Assembly: GCA_905182985.1 (NCBI GenBank)
Contig: CAJJDN010000117.1
Coordinates: 40,301 to 104,300, forward strand
DNA from: Paramecium sonneborni
Taxonomy: Eukaryota > Ciliophora > Oligohymenophorea > Peniculida > Parameciidae
Length of the DNA: 64,000 nucleotides
Direction: 5' to 3'
Shown here: positions 11,114-23,696 of the stretch, piece by piece
Layout: each line of letters begins with the position of its first letter
How positions within the stretch are numbered: position 1 is the stretch's first letter
The notes under the pieces: model-generated
Database searches by the model: none
What the model was told of the DNA's origin: nothing
The model's input: only the letters and a program-made list of their open reading frames with translations
Translations under genes and position numbers: made by a program

Positions 11114-13000
11114 ATGGAATAGATCTGTTATAATTATAATGATATTGTTAAGATGATAAATTAGAAACAGAGATAGAATATAATTAAGATGGTTGTCATT
11201 ATATTAGTAAATTCGATCAAAAATAAGATAGTATTTTGAAATTACAAAGACAACTTAAATATTTATTAGAAAACAATAAAATATTTAAAAGCTCATAATA
11301 GAATGATATATATACATTGATCATAAAATAATCACTATATTTAATTCTGGAATTGTATAGTCATGAATTCAAAGTAAATTGTAAACTATTAAATGAATCT
11401 ATATTTATATATTTAATGCAATATAAATAATACATTGATCCATACCTTAGCAAACAAATTAACAATCAAAGACCATATTTGAATTCACTTAGAAGTCCTA
11501 GTTTTCATCATCCTATATAAAATTGTACATTCTTTTATTATTTAAAGCACTTTTGTGTTAAAGTATCTCTGAATAGAAACTCAAGCTCTCCGTTGATCAA
11601 GAGAGCCAAACCAAATTAAACAATATTGGACAATCCCAATGGGAGAAGTATCTCCATCATGCCTAAACACTAGGATTGGATCCAAATTACCAAAAAGAGT
11701 TTAACTTCAATATAAAGAAATCATTAAGCCTAAATAATTTGAAATTAATCTTTCACAACCTCGAATTCATAGTCCCAATCTAAACTAAAGATTTAATAGA
11801 TCTTTCTATATGGGTCTCTAAGAAATTAATTCATAATCACTCAAAAGACCACTCTTGAATTTAACTAGTACTGTTATTATGGTATCTTATATTTATGTTA
11901 ACTTAGATCTAAGATAGCACTTAAGCAACATCTGAGTTACAAACCCAAAAAATATAATAGAAGTTTAGGCATAATTTCATATTTCATTATATAATTGGTA
12001 CAGGAGGATTTGGGAATGTTTGGAAAGTTGAATCAAAAAAGACTAGAATGATTTATGCTATGAAAGAACTTAAAAAAACAAAGTATAATTTATAGACTAT
12101 TGAGAATTTTAGCTAAAAAATCTGTTAAATCTGTTATGAATGAAAAATAACTGTTATAAAAACTTAAGAACCCTTTTATTATAAATATGGTAGGGTCATT
12201 TTAAGATAAGGATCATTTATATTTAATATTAGATTATCTGTCTGGAGGTGATCTTAGATATCATTTATTATTGAATAAAACATTTAGAGAAGAATAGATA
12301 AGTATGTATTTAAACACTAATAGAATTTTTTATTGCTTGTATAATTCTTGGATTAGAATACATTAACTAATATTAAGTTATTCATAGAGATATCAAGCCA
12401 GAAAACTTAGTTTTAGATTGTAAAGGATATCTAAAAATTACAGATTTTGGGATAGCGAGAATTTATAAAAATGAAAATAGTAATGAGACTAGTGGTACAC
12501 CTGGTTATATGGCACCTGAAATAATTCTCAAATAAAATTATAATTATTCAGTTGATTTTTATGCAATTGGTGTAATATGTTATGAAATGATAACTGGAAA
12601 AAGACCATATCTTGGAAGAACAAAAAAAGAAATACGTGATGAAATGTTAGGAAAATAGGCATAATTAAATGCAAAAGAACATTTGTAATATTCTTTTAAT
12701 CTTATTGAATTTACTAATAAATTACTTATGAGAAAATAATAAAATCGTTTGGGTTATTAAAATGGAATAAAAGAATTAAAAAATCATAAATTATTTCAAT
12801 CATTTTAATGGGAGAAATTGATGAATAAAACTATGATAGCTCCATATCAACCTAAATAGGAAGATAAAACAAGACCTTGTTAAAAAACAAGTGATTCATA
12901 ATAAACTTTATTTAATGAATAACTTAAATAACTTAAATTTAAAGAAATCCAAATGCTTTTTGATGGATACACATATTTGAGTGAAGAAAAGATTATCTGA
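11114..13000 (+). CDS. STK32/AGC-like protein kinase, 580 aa
   Basis: Kinase domain about residues 252-515: glycine loop GTGGFGNVWKV, YAMKEL lysine, a helix with [53 protein letters not shown] and TPGYMAPEI. The helix and GGDLRYH pattern is closest to the STK32 (YANK) branch of the AGC group. All catalytic residues are intact. The N-terminal 230 residues are helical then S/N/R-rich. Six introns are inferred: 11127-11152 (unusual GTTATA donor), 11525-11547, 11648-11673, 11882-11906, 12083-12104 and 12302-12323; exons sum to 582 codons minus one, in frame throughout. The kinase exons are secure. The first exon (13 nt) and its intron are the weakest part; a later ATG at 11639 would give a shorter form. 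Confidence 0.82.
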
Positions 13001-13062
13001 TTATAAATTCTATTATCAAGAATTATATTATTTAATATATATTAAATATATATATATATAAA

Positions 13063-14499
13063 TCATAATTAAATAGATTATAATGATGTATTACCAACAT
13101 CTTAATAAACTCTAACTAAATCTTCATTATTTTAAAAAATGTTTAATTTTCGTCTACATAACAAATTGAAATCTTCCTTTTCAAAATGTTATTGATTTTA
13201 ATCCTTATTTACTATAGCTTTAGGTGCAGTAATTAAATTATCTAAAGCAAAACGAGAGTTACTTTATTTTAAATCTTCTTTTGCCCATAATGTATATTAA
13301 TGTGTTTAAAATAATTAATTTCTTCCAAAATGATTTAATAAAAATAATTAGATTCTTGATAACTCATATATAATATTAGTATAAGCCAATTTCTTTTTTG
13401 CTTGATCTATTAAATCTTTACATATTAATTAATCTGATTTTTGTTTAGATTTTTTCAATTCAGCATAATCAAGAAAGTAGAATTCTAAGACTTTATCAAT
13501 AAAAGTAGAATCCAACAATTATTCATTATAAAAACTTAGAAAATATTAAATAGCCATAAGCATACTTACAATTGATCCTACTTAAGCTAATATTTCTCCT
13601 AATTTTGGATAAACAATCTAAGTATCAATAGACATTGGATCTAATCTTATAAATAAATTAAGAAATGAATTCTCTCCTAGTAAAGTAGACCAAAATTTCT
13701 TATTTGTTGCACTAGTTATTAATTAAGCATTGTATATATATTATTTTGATTGATATTAAGTAAATAATATGCCAGTATCAATATTAGCATAAGTTTATGT
13801 TAGGATTAATTAACCCTAATGTGAAACTTGATAATCAAAAGTTAAATAGTATTGTTTCTTTACAATTACAAACTGTTATGAATATGAATCATACTACTTT
13901 AGATTCAACCAAAAACTGATGTAATTTACTGATTTTGTAAAGAATGCTTCAATCTCTTAATCTGAAGCACATTCCTAACCATTTATTAAAAGGGTAGAAT
14001 TACATGGAATAATAGCTATCATTAATTCTCTAGTGGAATTCAAAGAACTATCAAAACCACTATTTTAAATTAAGGAAAGATTATTCACCCTTAAAAGATT
14101 TGTATTATAAGTTGAATTGATTTGTATTTCAGTCAATAATGAAAAGGGCTTTTATGGAATACCATCTATAAAGTATATTCCAATAGGCATTAATATATTA
14201 CGCTACAATCTAAATGGATCTGCTTATTCATTACTATACTTCCAATAACAAAACTCAAATAAGGGATCATCATTATAAGAAATTTAAGAGTAATTCTATA
14301 CTTTCATTAAATTAGTTGAATTTGGTAAGATTCTAGAGCTCCACCATTCATTCATTACATAAACAAAATAAGCAAAACTTGCTGCTAACACCATTATTGA
14401 ACAAATTCCACTTAGAACAGACTTTTATTCTTTTTCATCCACAAAAATCTGTTGTTTGTAATGAACACCAAAAATATCCATCCTCTTAATATATTTCAT
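13063..14499 (-). CDS. Two-membrane-segment protein, ciliate family, 478 aa
   Basis: Single exon, 479 codons with TGA. One membrane segment lies near the N-terminus (about residues 27-50, after MDIFGVHYKQQIFVDEK), then a large extracytosolic region of about 340 residues, then a second segment near VGSIVSMLMAIQYFLSF, and a charged tail. It is clearly paralogous to the gene at 23697-26130: shared blocks include NILMPIGIY, IPQKPFSLL, DTQIVYPKLGE and ELSRIQLFL. No enzyme motif is seen and I do not recognise the family outside ciliates. The start MKYIKRMDIFG is chosen by match to MKYIKMADIFG in the paralogue. Confidence 0.78.
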
Positions 14500-14605
14500 A
14501 ATCAATATATTTTATTAAAAATTATGTCCTTTTGTATGCTTCAAAATAATATACAAGAAGAGACATTTTGTAAAATTAAAAAATGATTTTTTATTAATTA
14601 ATAAC

Positions 14606-15954
14606 ATGAAACAAAGGGAAGAAGTATGTTACATAATAAAATAATAAGACACCATATTTCCGAGATTGTTAAAAATTAGGAGGTATTTAACAAAAGGATA
14701 TTTATCTATCTCCTACAAAGGCAGCCACATATTTATATCTGCTAAATCATGTAAGAAATGCTAATTTATTTGAAAGTGTGATAAAAATGTTGCCATGAAA
14801 TTTGCAAAAAGACGCATATGTAAATGGGATACAACAATCGAATAGGATGGACCAGCCACTTGCAGAATTCTTGTTCCCATGTAAAAGAAAGAAGTATTAA
14901 TAAAAATAATCATTTAGAAATGTATCAATGGTTGGCAGAACGTTGGTTATGAAGTATTTTATTAAAACAAGGATACGATAGCAGATTAAAAATAACTGAA
15001 TTTAGACTATGAAAATGATGCTATCTAATAATAATTAGAGAATAACGAGAAGATGCTAGGAAATGATTTTAAGTAATAGATGAAGAATTTAGCAAAGTTC
15101 TATTAAGAACTAAATAAAAAATATAGGTTAAATGTATAGGATGCTGATTTTAAAGAGAGAGTATAAAAAGCTAAGGAATAATTATAAAGATAAAGAAATA
15201 AACCGTTGCAATACTTTAAGAAAGATGGTGTTAAATATGTAGAATTAATACATGAACTTAATTAAGCAGATAGACGTCAACATACTTTATTAGATAGATT
15301 TAAAGCATTTAATCAATTAAAAGCATCTTAATTTAGAATTAAAGAGAAACTACCTGAAAAACTGTATAACAAAACAGTTAATGAAGAAGATTCAACTCCA
15401 ATGAATAGAAACAAATTGTTAAAGAAATCTTGTAAGTTTTTAGGATAAACAAGTAGAAATGTTACAGATACATTAAAAATGAAATTTTAATTAAAAGACA
15501 AATCGTATCATATGTCTAAACAGTTTGATAATTATACTCCAAGTATTATAAAAATACAATCATAATCATCAATTTCATTTCATAAAAAGAATAAAACTGA
15601 TAATGAAGAATATTTAGATTAGTAACTTTAAAGATTTGCAAATAGAATGATATAAGCTTAAAGTACTGTTCAAGAAATAAATACTGAAAACATTAACAAA
15701 TTAATTGAAGTAAATATTTAAAAATAAATTAAAAGAGTAAATCTAATTTAAAGTAATTATGTTTAAAAAAAATAAGATCTAAAGTTGAATCAACTTAATC
15801 AGAACATAGAAGTAAAACAGAGAGATAAGAATCAGATTGTAATGTATTATTCACTTCAAGATCTAGAGATAAAGATTCCACAAAAGCATCTATTATTTTT
15901 AAAAGATCTTATTTGCTTACATCTTTTACAAATAAATCAGATTGTATTAAATGA
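14606..15954 (+). CDS. Unknown basic protein, 415 aa
   Basis: Five exons with introns 14624-14648, 14751-14776, 14894-14917 and 15710-15735; exons total 416 codons. The first 130 residues look globular (for example LSPTKAATYLYLLNHCDKNV and GPATCRILVPM), the middle is helical and charged (YQELNKKYRLNVQDADFKER), and the last 150 are S/K/R-rich. No known domain is recognised. The 24-nt intron at 14894-14917 is a multiple of three without TGA, so an unspliced reading would also be open there. It is followed 92 bp later by the SF-assemblin gene on the same strand; association with the striated fibre is possible but is only context. Confidence 0.72.
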
Positions 15955-16046
15955 TATATTTATATTTATAAATAAAACAATTCAAATCCAAATGGTTTAG
16001 AAATTAATTCATAAATAAATTTTATTATTATTATTATTAATTACAA

Positions 16047-16927
16047 ATGTACAATTCAAGATCCTAAGTCTCATGTATAAGATAAAATTGATAATATTTA
16101 GATCCTTAAGCATCACCATCAAGTGGTAGAATCTAAAAGATCTCTGAGAAATTATCCACAATTTAAATAGGAGTAGAAAATGAAAGATTTTAAAAACTTG
16201 AATAAGCTGAATAGAGAATTCAATAAGCAGAAGATGCTTTTAATGAATTTTAAGAATAGATCTTTACAAAATTGAATGGATTAAGAGATTAGGTATATAT
16301 TGATAGTAATGTAATATAGTTGGGGAAATTATAAAAATAAGTAGAAGAAGATAAATTGGCAAAGGAATAAGCCAATGAGACTAAAAATAGAGAAGTATAA
16401 GCATTAGAAAAGAAATTTGAAAATGCTATTCAAAATGAAACATAGACAAGAAAAGAAGGAGAAACAAAAGTTTTAAGATTATTGGAAGATAAAACAGCAT
16501 TATTGAGAACTGAAGTATAAAAGGAAACAGCAGGAAGAGTAGATGCAATAGAAGGAATTCATTAAGGATTATAAAATGATTTACCAAAAATATAAGAAGC
16601 CATAAGAAATGAGGCTAATGAAAGAGATGAATCTGATTAGAATGTAAGTATTTATAATAATATATATAGGTTATGAAATCCATTACTGACGAGTTAGTAA
16701 AGTTAAGTAATCTTATCAATGTTGAAAAAAGAAATAGAGATGAAAGTGAATAATCAATATTTGAAATGCTTAAAGATATTGTTAATAGAGTCAAAGTTGA
16801 ATTAGATTAAGAAAAGAAAACTAGGTAAATTCAAATATTTATTATTTAAAGAGAATAATCAGAAGAACATTTATTAAGTTTATTAGAAGATACTTGTAAT
16901 AAACTAAGTATTGCAGCAAATCTATGA
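16047..16927 (+). CDS. SF-assemblin / striated-fibre protein, 257 aa
   Basis: Coiled-coil protein forming the striated rootlets attached to ciliary basal bodies. The family rod is seen: KLGKLQKQVEEDKLAKEQAN, then ALLRTEVQKETAGRVDAIEG, and the conserved C-terminal block SIFEMLKDIVNRVKVELDQE followed by EEHLLSLLEDTC. The head is short and S/P-rich (SPSSGR), as in other SF-assemblins. Four introns: 16075-16101, 16293-16319, 16644-16669 and 16825-16851; exons give 258 codons. The 27-nt intron 16293-16319 is a stopless multiple of three, so its removal is inferred from alignment to the family rod. Paramecium carries many paralogues of this family. Length is typical. Confidence 0.92.
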
Positions 16928-16968
16928 TATTGAAATCAATACATAATATAAAAAATATATATTATAAA

Positions 16969-17451
16969 ATGAAATAATATCATGAATTTGATACTAGTTT
17001 GACTCCTATTCAAAGATTGATTTTATTTCATGATGGTTCCATGACTAAATTTTTAGAATTGTATTTCGCTTAAAATGTTTAAACATAACTTCTTAAAGAA
17101 TCCTCATTATTTTATGATGATTATTTATATGATTGGAAATAATTCATTCCAGATGCTCAAATCTAAAGAGAAGTTATTTTAAACAATTAAACTTAAGGTA
17201 ATCTTATATATGCTAGATCTTTATGGACAAAAATCAATTATGATAAAATCATGTAAACTAATAAACATAATGCTATCGGTAAAAATCTATAAAATAAATA
17301 AATATCATAAAGAAGACAAATCCTTATTGCTTGTTAAACTAAATTACCAAAATCAAGTAATCTACCAACACAAGATGTTTTAAGTAGAGCATATCTAATT
17401 TATTAAGAAGATTAATTACTTATGTATATAGAAGAATATATGTTATTTTGA
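16969..17451 (+). CDS. Chorismate-lyase-like (UbiC/DUF98 fold) protein, 160 aa
   Basis: Single exon, 161 codons. The pattern LTPIQRLILFHDGSMTKFLE, then REVIL, then LIYARSLW and an AIGKNL block matches the order of conserved segments in the chorismate pyruvate-lyase-like/DUF98 family (LT.TQ..LL.DGS.T..LE; R.V.L; ARS). The Arg of REV and the ARS motif are the likely ligand contacts. Whether it acts on chorismate is unknown; many members are uncharacterised, and a bacterial origin is possible but composition and code use match the neighbours. It starts 41 bp after the SF-assemblin stop and ends 12 bp before the next ATG, on the same strand. Confidence 0.65.
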
Positions 17452-17463
17452 TAATTTATTTTA

Positions 17464-18202
17464 ATGTTTTAACAGCATAATAATACTCTTTCAACCTCCC
17501 GTTCTAATTCATCAATTAATTATACTCCAAGAAGATTAATTAGAATTGCCACTCCTTCAGGAATAGATAATTCAAGTGCTTTAAAAAAAAATGAAGAATT
17601 TAACAAATAAATTGACTAATACAAATAAAGAGAATCACAATATAAAAAAATTATATTTGCTAAAGATTAAGAAATCTCTATGATGAAATCTCATATTCAA
17701 TAATTAGAAGATAGTAATTTCAATATTATTCTTATCATTTATAGATATTTGTTAAAATAATCTATCGAAATAAATATAAAAATAAATTCAAGACCTGACT
17801 TCATAAGTCTAAATCTTGTTAGAATCATATAAGTATAAGAATATAATTTCACATTTTAGTTAAAGAATTATAGAAATTGAAAATCTTAAAAAATCATAAG
17901 GAAATGATCATACTGAATTAGAAAGACAAGTATTATCATTATTAAGAGAGAACTCTTAATTAATGAATAGTTTAACACTTTCTCACACTTATGTGGATAT
18001 CTAATCCAAAAAAAATAGTTTGTAAAATATATCCAAAATTCATCCAACTGAAACTTCTTGGAAACAAAAGTTTATTAAATTAAACAAAGAATATTTTTTA
18101 TTACAAGAAAAATATGCAATTTTATCTGCTGAATTTGAAAACAATGGATTAAACTTTAGATCTCCTAGTTTAGAAAGTTTTGATGCTATTATTAGATAAT
18201 GA
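17464..18202 (+). CDS. Coiled-coil protein, 226 aa
   Basis: Three exons with introns at about 17723-17753 (31 nt) and 17833-17859 (27 nt); exons total 227 codons. The first 45 residues are S/T/N/R-rich, the rest is mainly helical coiled coil (for example ELERQVLSLLRENSQLMNSL). No catalytic motif. It begins 12 bp after the stop of the chorismate-lyase-like gene. Function not recognised; cytoskeletal or ciliary roles are plausible given the SF-assemblin neighbour but not shown. Confidence 0.7.
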
Positions 18203-18236
18203 TTAAAATTCAAATTCTTCTTCAATTTTTCAATAT

Positions 18237-18311
18237 TATCGAGTAGTTTAGATTGGATAAATCATTTGGCCTTATAAACCAAAGATAGTGTGTTCAATAC
18301 CCATCTCGATA
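18237..18311 (+). tRNA. tRNA-like gene with an odd anticodon loop
   Basis: A perfect 7-bp acceptor stem, TATCGAG at 18237-18243 with CTCGATA at 18305-18311, encloses an A-box-like TAGTTTAGATTGG and a B-box-like GTGTTCAATACCC. A run of five T at 18314-18318 fits a polymerase III terminator. The anticodon stem TTTGG/CCAAA closes a 9-nt loop (CCTTATAAA) instead of 7; the centred reading gives anticodon TAT (Ile). The T stem has one mismatch and the D stem is weak. It could be a functional but divergent tRNA or a decaying copy. The identity is uncertain. Confidence 0.5.
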
Positions 18312-18318
18312 AATTTTT

Positions 18319-18802
18319 ATCAATTTAAATATATATTATTTTTAATACTTACATTTAAATAATACTTGTCATATTTCCTTTTTAATTTTTTACATTTTTT
18401 CATATTTTTGCTTTCTTTCATTATTATTTCCATTCTATATAACAAACCAACAACGAATTTAATTATTTCGATTGATTGATTAATTACTTTTAAGGAATAA
18501 GATATGAATATAAATCAAAAATAATTAACCTCCAAATTTTTATAATCTATTATTATTTTAATTGAATTAAAAATTAACATAAAAACAAGTTCCATTATAA
18601 TTATAAAATAAAGTAATATTAAATACATTTATTTGAATAATTTTCTCCTTCTCTTTAATGAAATTTCAAGAAATACATAACTAATTTATAAAATGAATCA
18701 ATATAATCTTAGAATTGTTTAATCATCCTTAAAGATTATTTATGATAAAACTTAATAGATATTGGTTTAAATATTGATATGTATTTATTTAATTTTATAT
18801 AC
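18319..18802. other. AT-rich intergenic spacer
   Basis: About 480 bp between the tRNA-like gene and the stop of the poly(A)-binding protein gene. No open frame with coding character and no repeat was seen. Confidence 0.5.
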
Positions 18803-20430
18803 TCAATAAGATTTTCTTATTAGATCTACAGCTTAATTGATTTGCTCATTCAGATAAGTTGGATTCTAAAGCATTTTTAATTAGTCTTCCAACCCATAAT
18901 TTTCAAAATCTAATAAGATTCCTGTCACTTGAGGTGCCTTAAATATAGAGTATATATAATTACTAATTTAGATTCAACCTGTTGATTAACCATAGGAAAT
19001 AATATAGCTCCAATAGTATCAATAATTTTTCTGTCATTTCCTTAAGCTTTTAAATTTAATAAGTATTATAGATCAGGTATCTTAGGTTATCTTGGTTAAT
19101 TATGATATTGATTTGGATATGGATTTCTTTTTGGTCTATGTTAATGATAATTGCCTTATTATTAAGGGAATCCACCTTATTAATATGGTTGTTATTATGG
19201 AGGATATCCTGGTTAATTATAATAGGGTGGTGGTTATTATTAATAATTACCATATGGAGGATTTTAATAGTTTGGATATGCTTAAAATGGTTATTAATAA
19301 GGAGGGAATGGCATGGTTTATTAAGGATATGATTAATAATTAGGTTTGGATTGAATTTTTTTAAATTAAATAATTTCAGCTGGACTTAACATAGGTGAGA
19401 TTTAAACAGTAAATTTATCATATAAATCAAATATTTTTTTAGTTTTGAATGCTAAATCAATAACTTTTTTTCCATCTTCAGCAGATTTCAAATAAATATA
19501 AGCAGATAATTTAGATGATTTATTAGGTGGTAATAATTGAATATCATCTAAAACAATAATAGATTCATATGCTTCTCTAAGTTATTATTCAGTAACAGTG
19601 GGTTTAAGATTTTTAGTATATAGATTAGCTTCTATATTATCATTAGAATTAACAGCCCATTAGATTGTAACAGTTTAATTTTAAAATGGTTTAGTTGATT
19701 TAACAGCTTTATAAGCATCTTCTGAATTTTCAAATCTTACAAATGCAAAGTATGTTTAATTCTTTGGATTCACATTAACTTAAATGGATTCAATTTTACC
19801 ATATTCACAAAAATATTAATCTAAATATTGTTTCAATTGATCTAAAGAAGATTAAGATTTAATATTAGATATAAACAATTAATCTCTTTTAATTTATTAT
19901 TATTTTCCTTTCTTTATTGCTCTAAAATTGATAATTATTTAATGTTACCTTGTAATATGCATTCCTATATTTGCTTAATCTGCCATACATTATTCTGCTG
20001 ATCCTCTTTATTCAAATTATATGTATGCTACTCCTGCCTTATCAGACATTTAAACTTTTATATTCAAGATTTTTCCATATTTGCTTAATTTCTCTTTCAA
20101 ATACAATTAAGTTGTTGTCGGACTTAATCCATCAATAAATATATTTGCTTCTTCATCCAATTTATCCATATCCAAGTATTCATTTACATCTAAGTTCTTA
20201 CCTCCTATTGTTACTGTCTTTGATGTTGCTCTTCTCACTTTTTTATTAAAATCATTTATACCTGCTTCATTACTATCATAAACTATGAATACTCCATTTG
20301 ACTTAGCGTTTTATTATAATTATTCAATCTTTCCGAACTCAGAAAATGCTTATTTCAATTATTCTAGAGTTGTCTCAGACTTATATTAAGTTACATACAC
20401 ACACCTATCATGAAGACTAGATTAAATCAT
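18803..20430 (-). CDS. Poly(A)-binding protein, 524 aa
   Basis: Binds mRNA poly(A) tails and links them to translation and decay. Four RNA-recognition motifs in order: about residues 8-75 (RCVYVTQY), 92-160 (NIFIDGLS), 173-245 (QLFISNIKS, FAFVRFE) and 258-335 (ANLYTKNLKP). A P/Q/Y/G-rich linker follows, then a C-terminal MLLE/PABC domain at about 455-524 with ILFPMVNQQVESKLAPQVTG and ILLDF, the equivalent of KITGMLLE. Introns 19922-19948 (27 nt) and 18938-18963 (26 nt) restore the frame; the second lies inside MLLE. Exons total 525 codons. The RRMs are fairly diverged from the animal and yeast proteins. Its start is 46 bp from the divergent CHORD gene. Confidence 0.92.
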
Positions 20431-20476
20431 AAATAATTATTTAAACAAACAATATACTATTTTTAATTATTTATTC

Positions 20477-21158
20477 ATGGAAACTAAATGTAAAAGAAAT
20501 GGTTGTAAAAAACCTTATAATGAAAATGAAAATAATGACTAATCATGCAAACATCATCCTGGAAAACCCATCTTCTCAGATCTCAAAAAAGGATGGACAT
20601 GTTGTAATAAAATTGTATATGATTGGGATGATTTTATGAAAATTGAACCATGTGCTCTAGGTAGACATACTAATGTTGAAGTTACTGAAGGTGGAGAATT
20701 TTATTAATCAAAGACTGTTTAAAATGCTTAAAAAGGTAAAAATATATTTTCTAGAATATTAGGAATTGATAATTTTGCCAACAATGCTCCTCAACCTGTA
20801 AGAAAAATAGATGATTATAACAAAGAAGAAGCTGAAAAGAAAAAATTGCAAGAATAATAATAAGGTTTTATTTTGATATAACTTTGAATTTTAGCTTAAG
20901 TATAAAAATAAATCTTTGTTACTCCAGGAGGAAAATATAAATGTACAAATAAAGGATGTTTGAAAGAATATGATCCAAAGGAAAATACTGAATGTTTTTA
21001 TCACACAGGTGAACCTTGTTTCCATGATCTTAAGAAATTTTGGACATGTTGTAAAGTATTCTTTAAATTTATAAAAAAAGGTTGAAAAATATGATTGGGA
21101 TGAATTCATGAAAATACCAACATGTGCTAAAGGTTCACATACACCAAAAGTAGTTTGA
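20477..21158 (+). CDS. CHORD-containing protein (RAR1/CHP-1 type), 208 aa
   Basis: Two CHORD zinc-binding domains. The first, residues 1-70, reads METKCKRNGCKKPYNENE, then HHPGKPIFSDLKKGWTCC, YDWDDFMKI and GRHT; the second, about 140-205, repeats this with CTNKGC, FHDLKKFWTCC, KYDWDEFMKI and GSHT. The Cys/His ligands are intact in both. Family members act with HSP90 and SGT1 in complex assembly. There is no C-terminal CS domain, so it is closer to plant RAR1 than to animal CHORDC1. Introns at 20865-20894 (30 nt, unusual GTTTTA donor) and 21056-21080 (25 nt) give 209 codons. Confidence 0.93.
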
Positions 21159-21238
21159 AAATCATTAATAAATTATGATCATACAATTCAATTTTTAATT
21201 TTAAATCATCATCTGGCTGTTATTAAATTAATTCAAAA

Positions 21239-22933
21239 ATGAGAACTAATTAAGGTTCAAGCAATGATCTTTTGAATCGAAATAATTAAGGCAAAAGAGA
21301 TTTCGATCAATTGATAAGTACTTCACCTAATGGATGGAAAGATCTTACTGTTTAAAATTAAACAGGTTATGTTTCAAGAGAAAAATATAATAAGCTTAAA
21401 GATCTAAATTCTAAATTAAAAGTATAATTATCTCTTATTTAAAATAGGCCACCCTAAAAGAGTATATTTAAGATTCCAAAGATAAAGAAAGACAATTATA
21501 AATGAAAGAAGAATTACTTATTAAATATGAAAAAGATAGAATCGAGTCTTAAAATAAAGGAAATGAAGAACTAAAAACATAACTTAATGAATTAAAAATT
21601 AAATTGTAAAAGAAAAAGACTAAAATCAGGTTACTCAAGGATTCCTCTAAAACCATTGATTCTAGATTAGATGAATAGAAAGCCACTTTATAAATTGAAT
21701 TGGACAAAATGTAAAAAATGTGCGATTCCTTACAAAATGAAATGTAACATTTCTAATGATGATTTAGAAAAGAACATGATAGAAGATACTTTATACTCAA
21801 AGATGAAAATATCATTTTAAAATAAGCTTTATAACAAAAAGATGATTAATGCAAATATTTTGAAATGGGAGCCCAAGATGATAGGTAAAATATACAATTA
21901 TTGGAATCAAAGATTAAAGAATTATAGGAAGAAAAAAAAATATTATAAATAGCAATTGATAATTAAAAATCTAAAATTGATGAAGCTGAAAAGTTCATTA
22001 AATTAAGTGACCAACGTCATCAATAAGATATTAATAAAATTGAATAATAAAAACAATAGTTATAAAATGAATATCTTTCATAAATTAATAGAAAAAAAGA
22101 AAAAAGCAAATCATTAATACTTTAAATTCAATAATTAGAATAATAACTTACTCAATAGTAAAAAGAAGAATTGTCTTTTAACAAAATTATATAAGAATCA
22201 AAACAAGATTATTTAAGGTTATAATCATAGCTAGAAGATTAAAGAAATAAGACTGATTAATCTTTGAAAGAGGCAAACTTTAAGGTTTAAGAGGTTAAAG
22301 AATTAAAATTAAAATTAGAATCTTAAAAGTCTTTAGTTTAAGCATATGAAGATAAATTAGCTCAATATGATATCTAATATTAATTAGATTAAAGTGAAAA
22401 ATAATAGATATTATATGATATTGATTAATTTCATTAAGAAAATAAGAAACTATAATATCTATTATATCAATCTGATTAAGATATAGCTTACTTAAAATAA
22501 TAACATGAAGATGTAATTAATTTAATTATTCTTATAGGATTTATTTTAAATTGAAAAAAAAATTGAATCTTTGATTCGCTAATTAAATGAATCAAAAGAG
22601 GAAATATAAGAATAAAAAAAATTAATCTCAGAATTAAAAAAACAAGTTATCTCAAGTGATGAATAAGCAAATGCATATAAGAATAAATATTTAAAAGTTA
22701 AATAAAACCAAAAAACATTATAATCTGAATAAAAATATGTAGTTTTTTATTATTTATTATTTTAGTTAGAAGAGAAAGTCAAATTGATGGAAAGTGAAAG
22801 AGTTTTTGAAGAGAAAGAAGCATTAAAAACTAAAGATTATGTCATATAGTAGAAATAAGTTTAGTAAAGTAAAATTAAAGTGTTAGATGAAATCTAAAAT
22901 ATGATAAAATAACATAAAAAAATTACAGGCTGA
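21239..22933 (+). CDS. Long coiled-coil protein, 530 aa
   Basis: Five exons; introns 21422-21447, 21744-21767, 22513-22537 and 22739-22765; exons total 531 codons. After a short T/S/N-rich head (TSPNGWKDLT near residue 35), the whole protein is Q/E/K/L coiled coil with no globular domain. The 27-nt intron 22739-22765 is a stopless multiple of three and could be coding instead. Similar to many centrosomal or ciliary coiled-coil proteins but no specific match is recognised. Confidence 0.75.
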
Positions 22934-23696
22934 TTAATCTTATAATAATATTTATTTAAAACTAGACTACTTTTTAGTTAATATCAATAATTCAAATTTC
23001 TACGAATCTATTTAAATTTACAAAATAAGTCTAATTTTTATTTAATACTAATAAATTTATATTTATTTGAAACTTTTACGTAATATTAAATTCAATACTG
23101 CTTAATAATTAAAATTTTCAAATTATTGGTTAATTATTAAGAATTTAAAATTCTTTAATGAAATTTAATTGTTTTTGATTTTTAAGTAATTAAATTAGGA
23201 GCAAGAATTAATAATTAAATAATAAAGGATTTAAGATTCAAATATGAAAATTGAATTTTTGACCATATTTTTAGAATTGATCTGGCTATATTTTTTATTC
23301 TTCATCATTTGAGTCTTAAAATTCAAACGATTTAAGTAATCCTTTAAATTAATTAATTGATATATCAATATCTAAGAATTTATTTACTTTTAATGTTTTA
23401 AAAACTTAAATACATAATTTTGTAGATATATGTTTAACAAGTTCATCTCTACAAATTAATATTATCTTTATTTTGCAACCTAATTAATTAACTATTAATC
23501 AAGAAAGTATGTTAGATTTTTTGCTATATTTCGCCAACATTCATAAGTTTGATTTTTTAGACGAAATATATTAAATAATTAATGAAAATTATAGCTATTG
23601 AATTTAATTTGGCTTATTGTAATCAATAATATGCTATTTAATCTCAGTGTATTATAAATCATCATTTTTGTAAATTTAATATAAAACTAAAATAAA
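22934..23696. other. Intergenic, no gene seen
   Basis: 763 bp, strongly A+T-rich, with stops in all frames at short intervals. Presumably 3' region of the coiled-coil gene and promoter of the next. No repeat or RNA structure noticed. Confidence 0.5.

Noticed and set aside
11639..11742. Alternative kinase start MGEVSPSC and an apparent frameshift in the N-terminal exons
   Set aside because: A 26-nt intron at 11648-11673 joins the frames exactly, and exons then sum to a multiple of three, so neither a frameshift nor a late start is needed.
19056..19343. Several overlapping frames rich in N, I, W on both strands
   Set aside because: Shadows of the P/Q/Y/G-rich linker of the poly(A)-binding protein; the real frame is fixed by RRM and MLLE domains on both sides.
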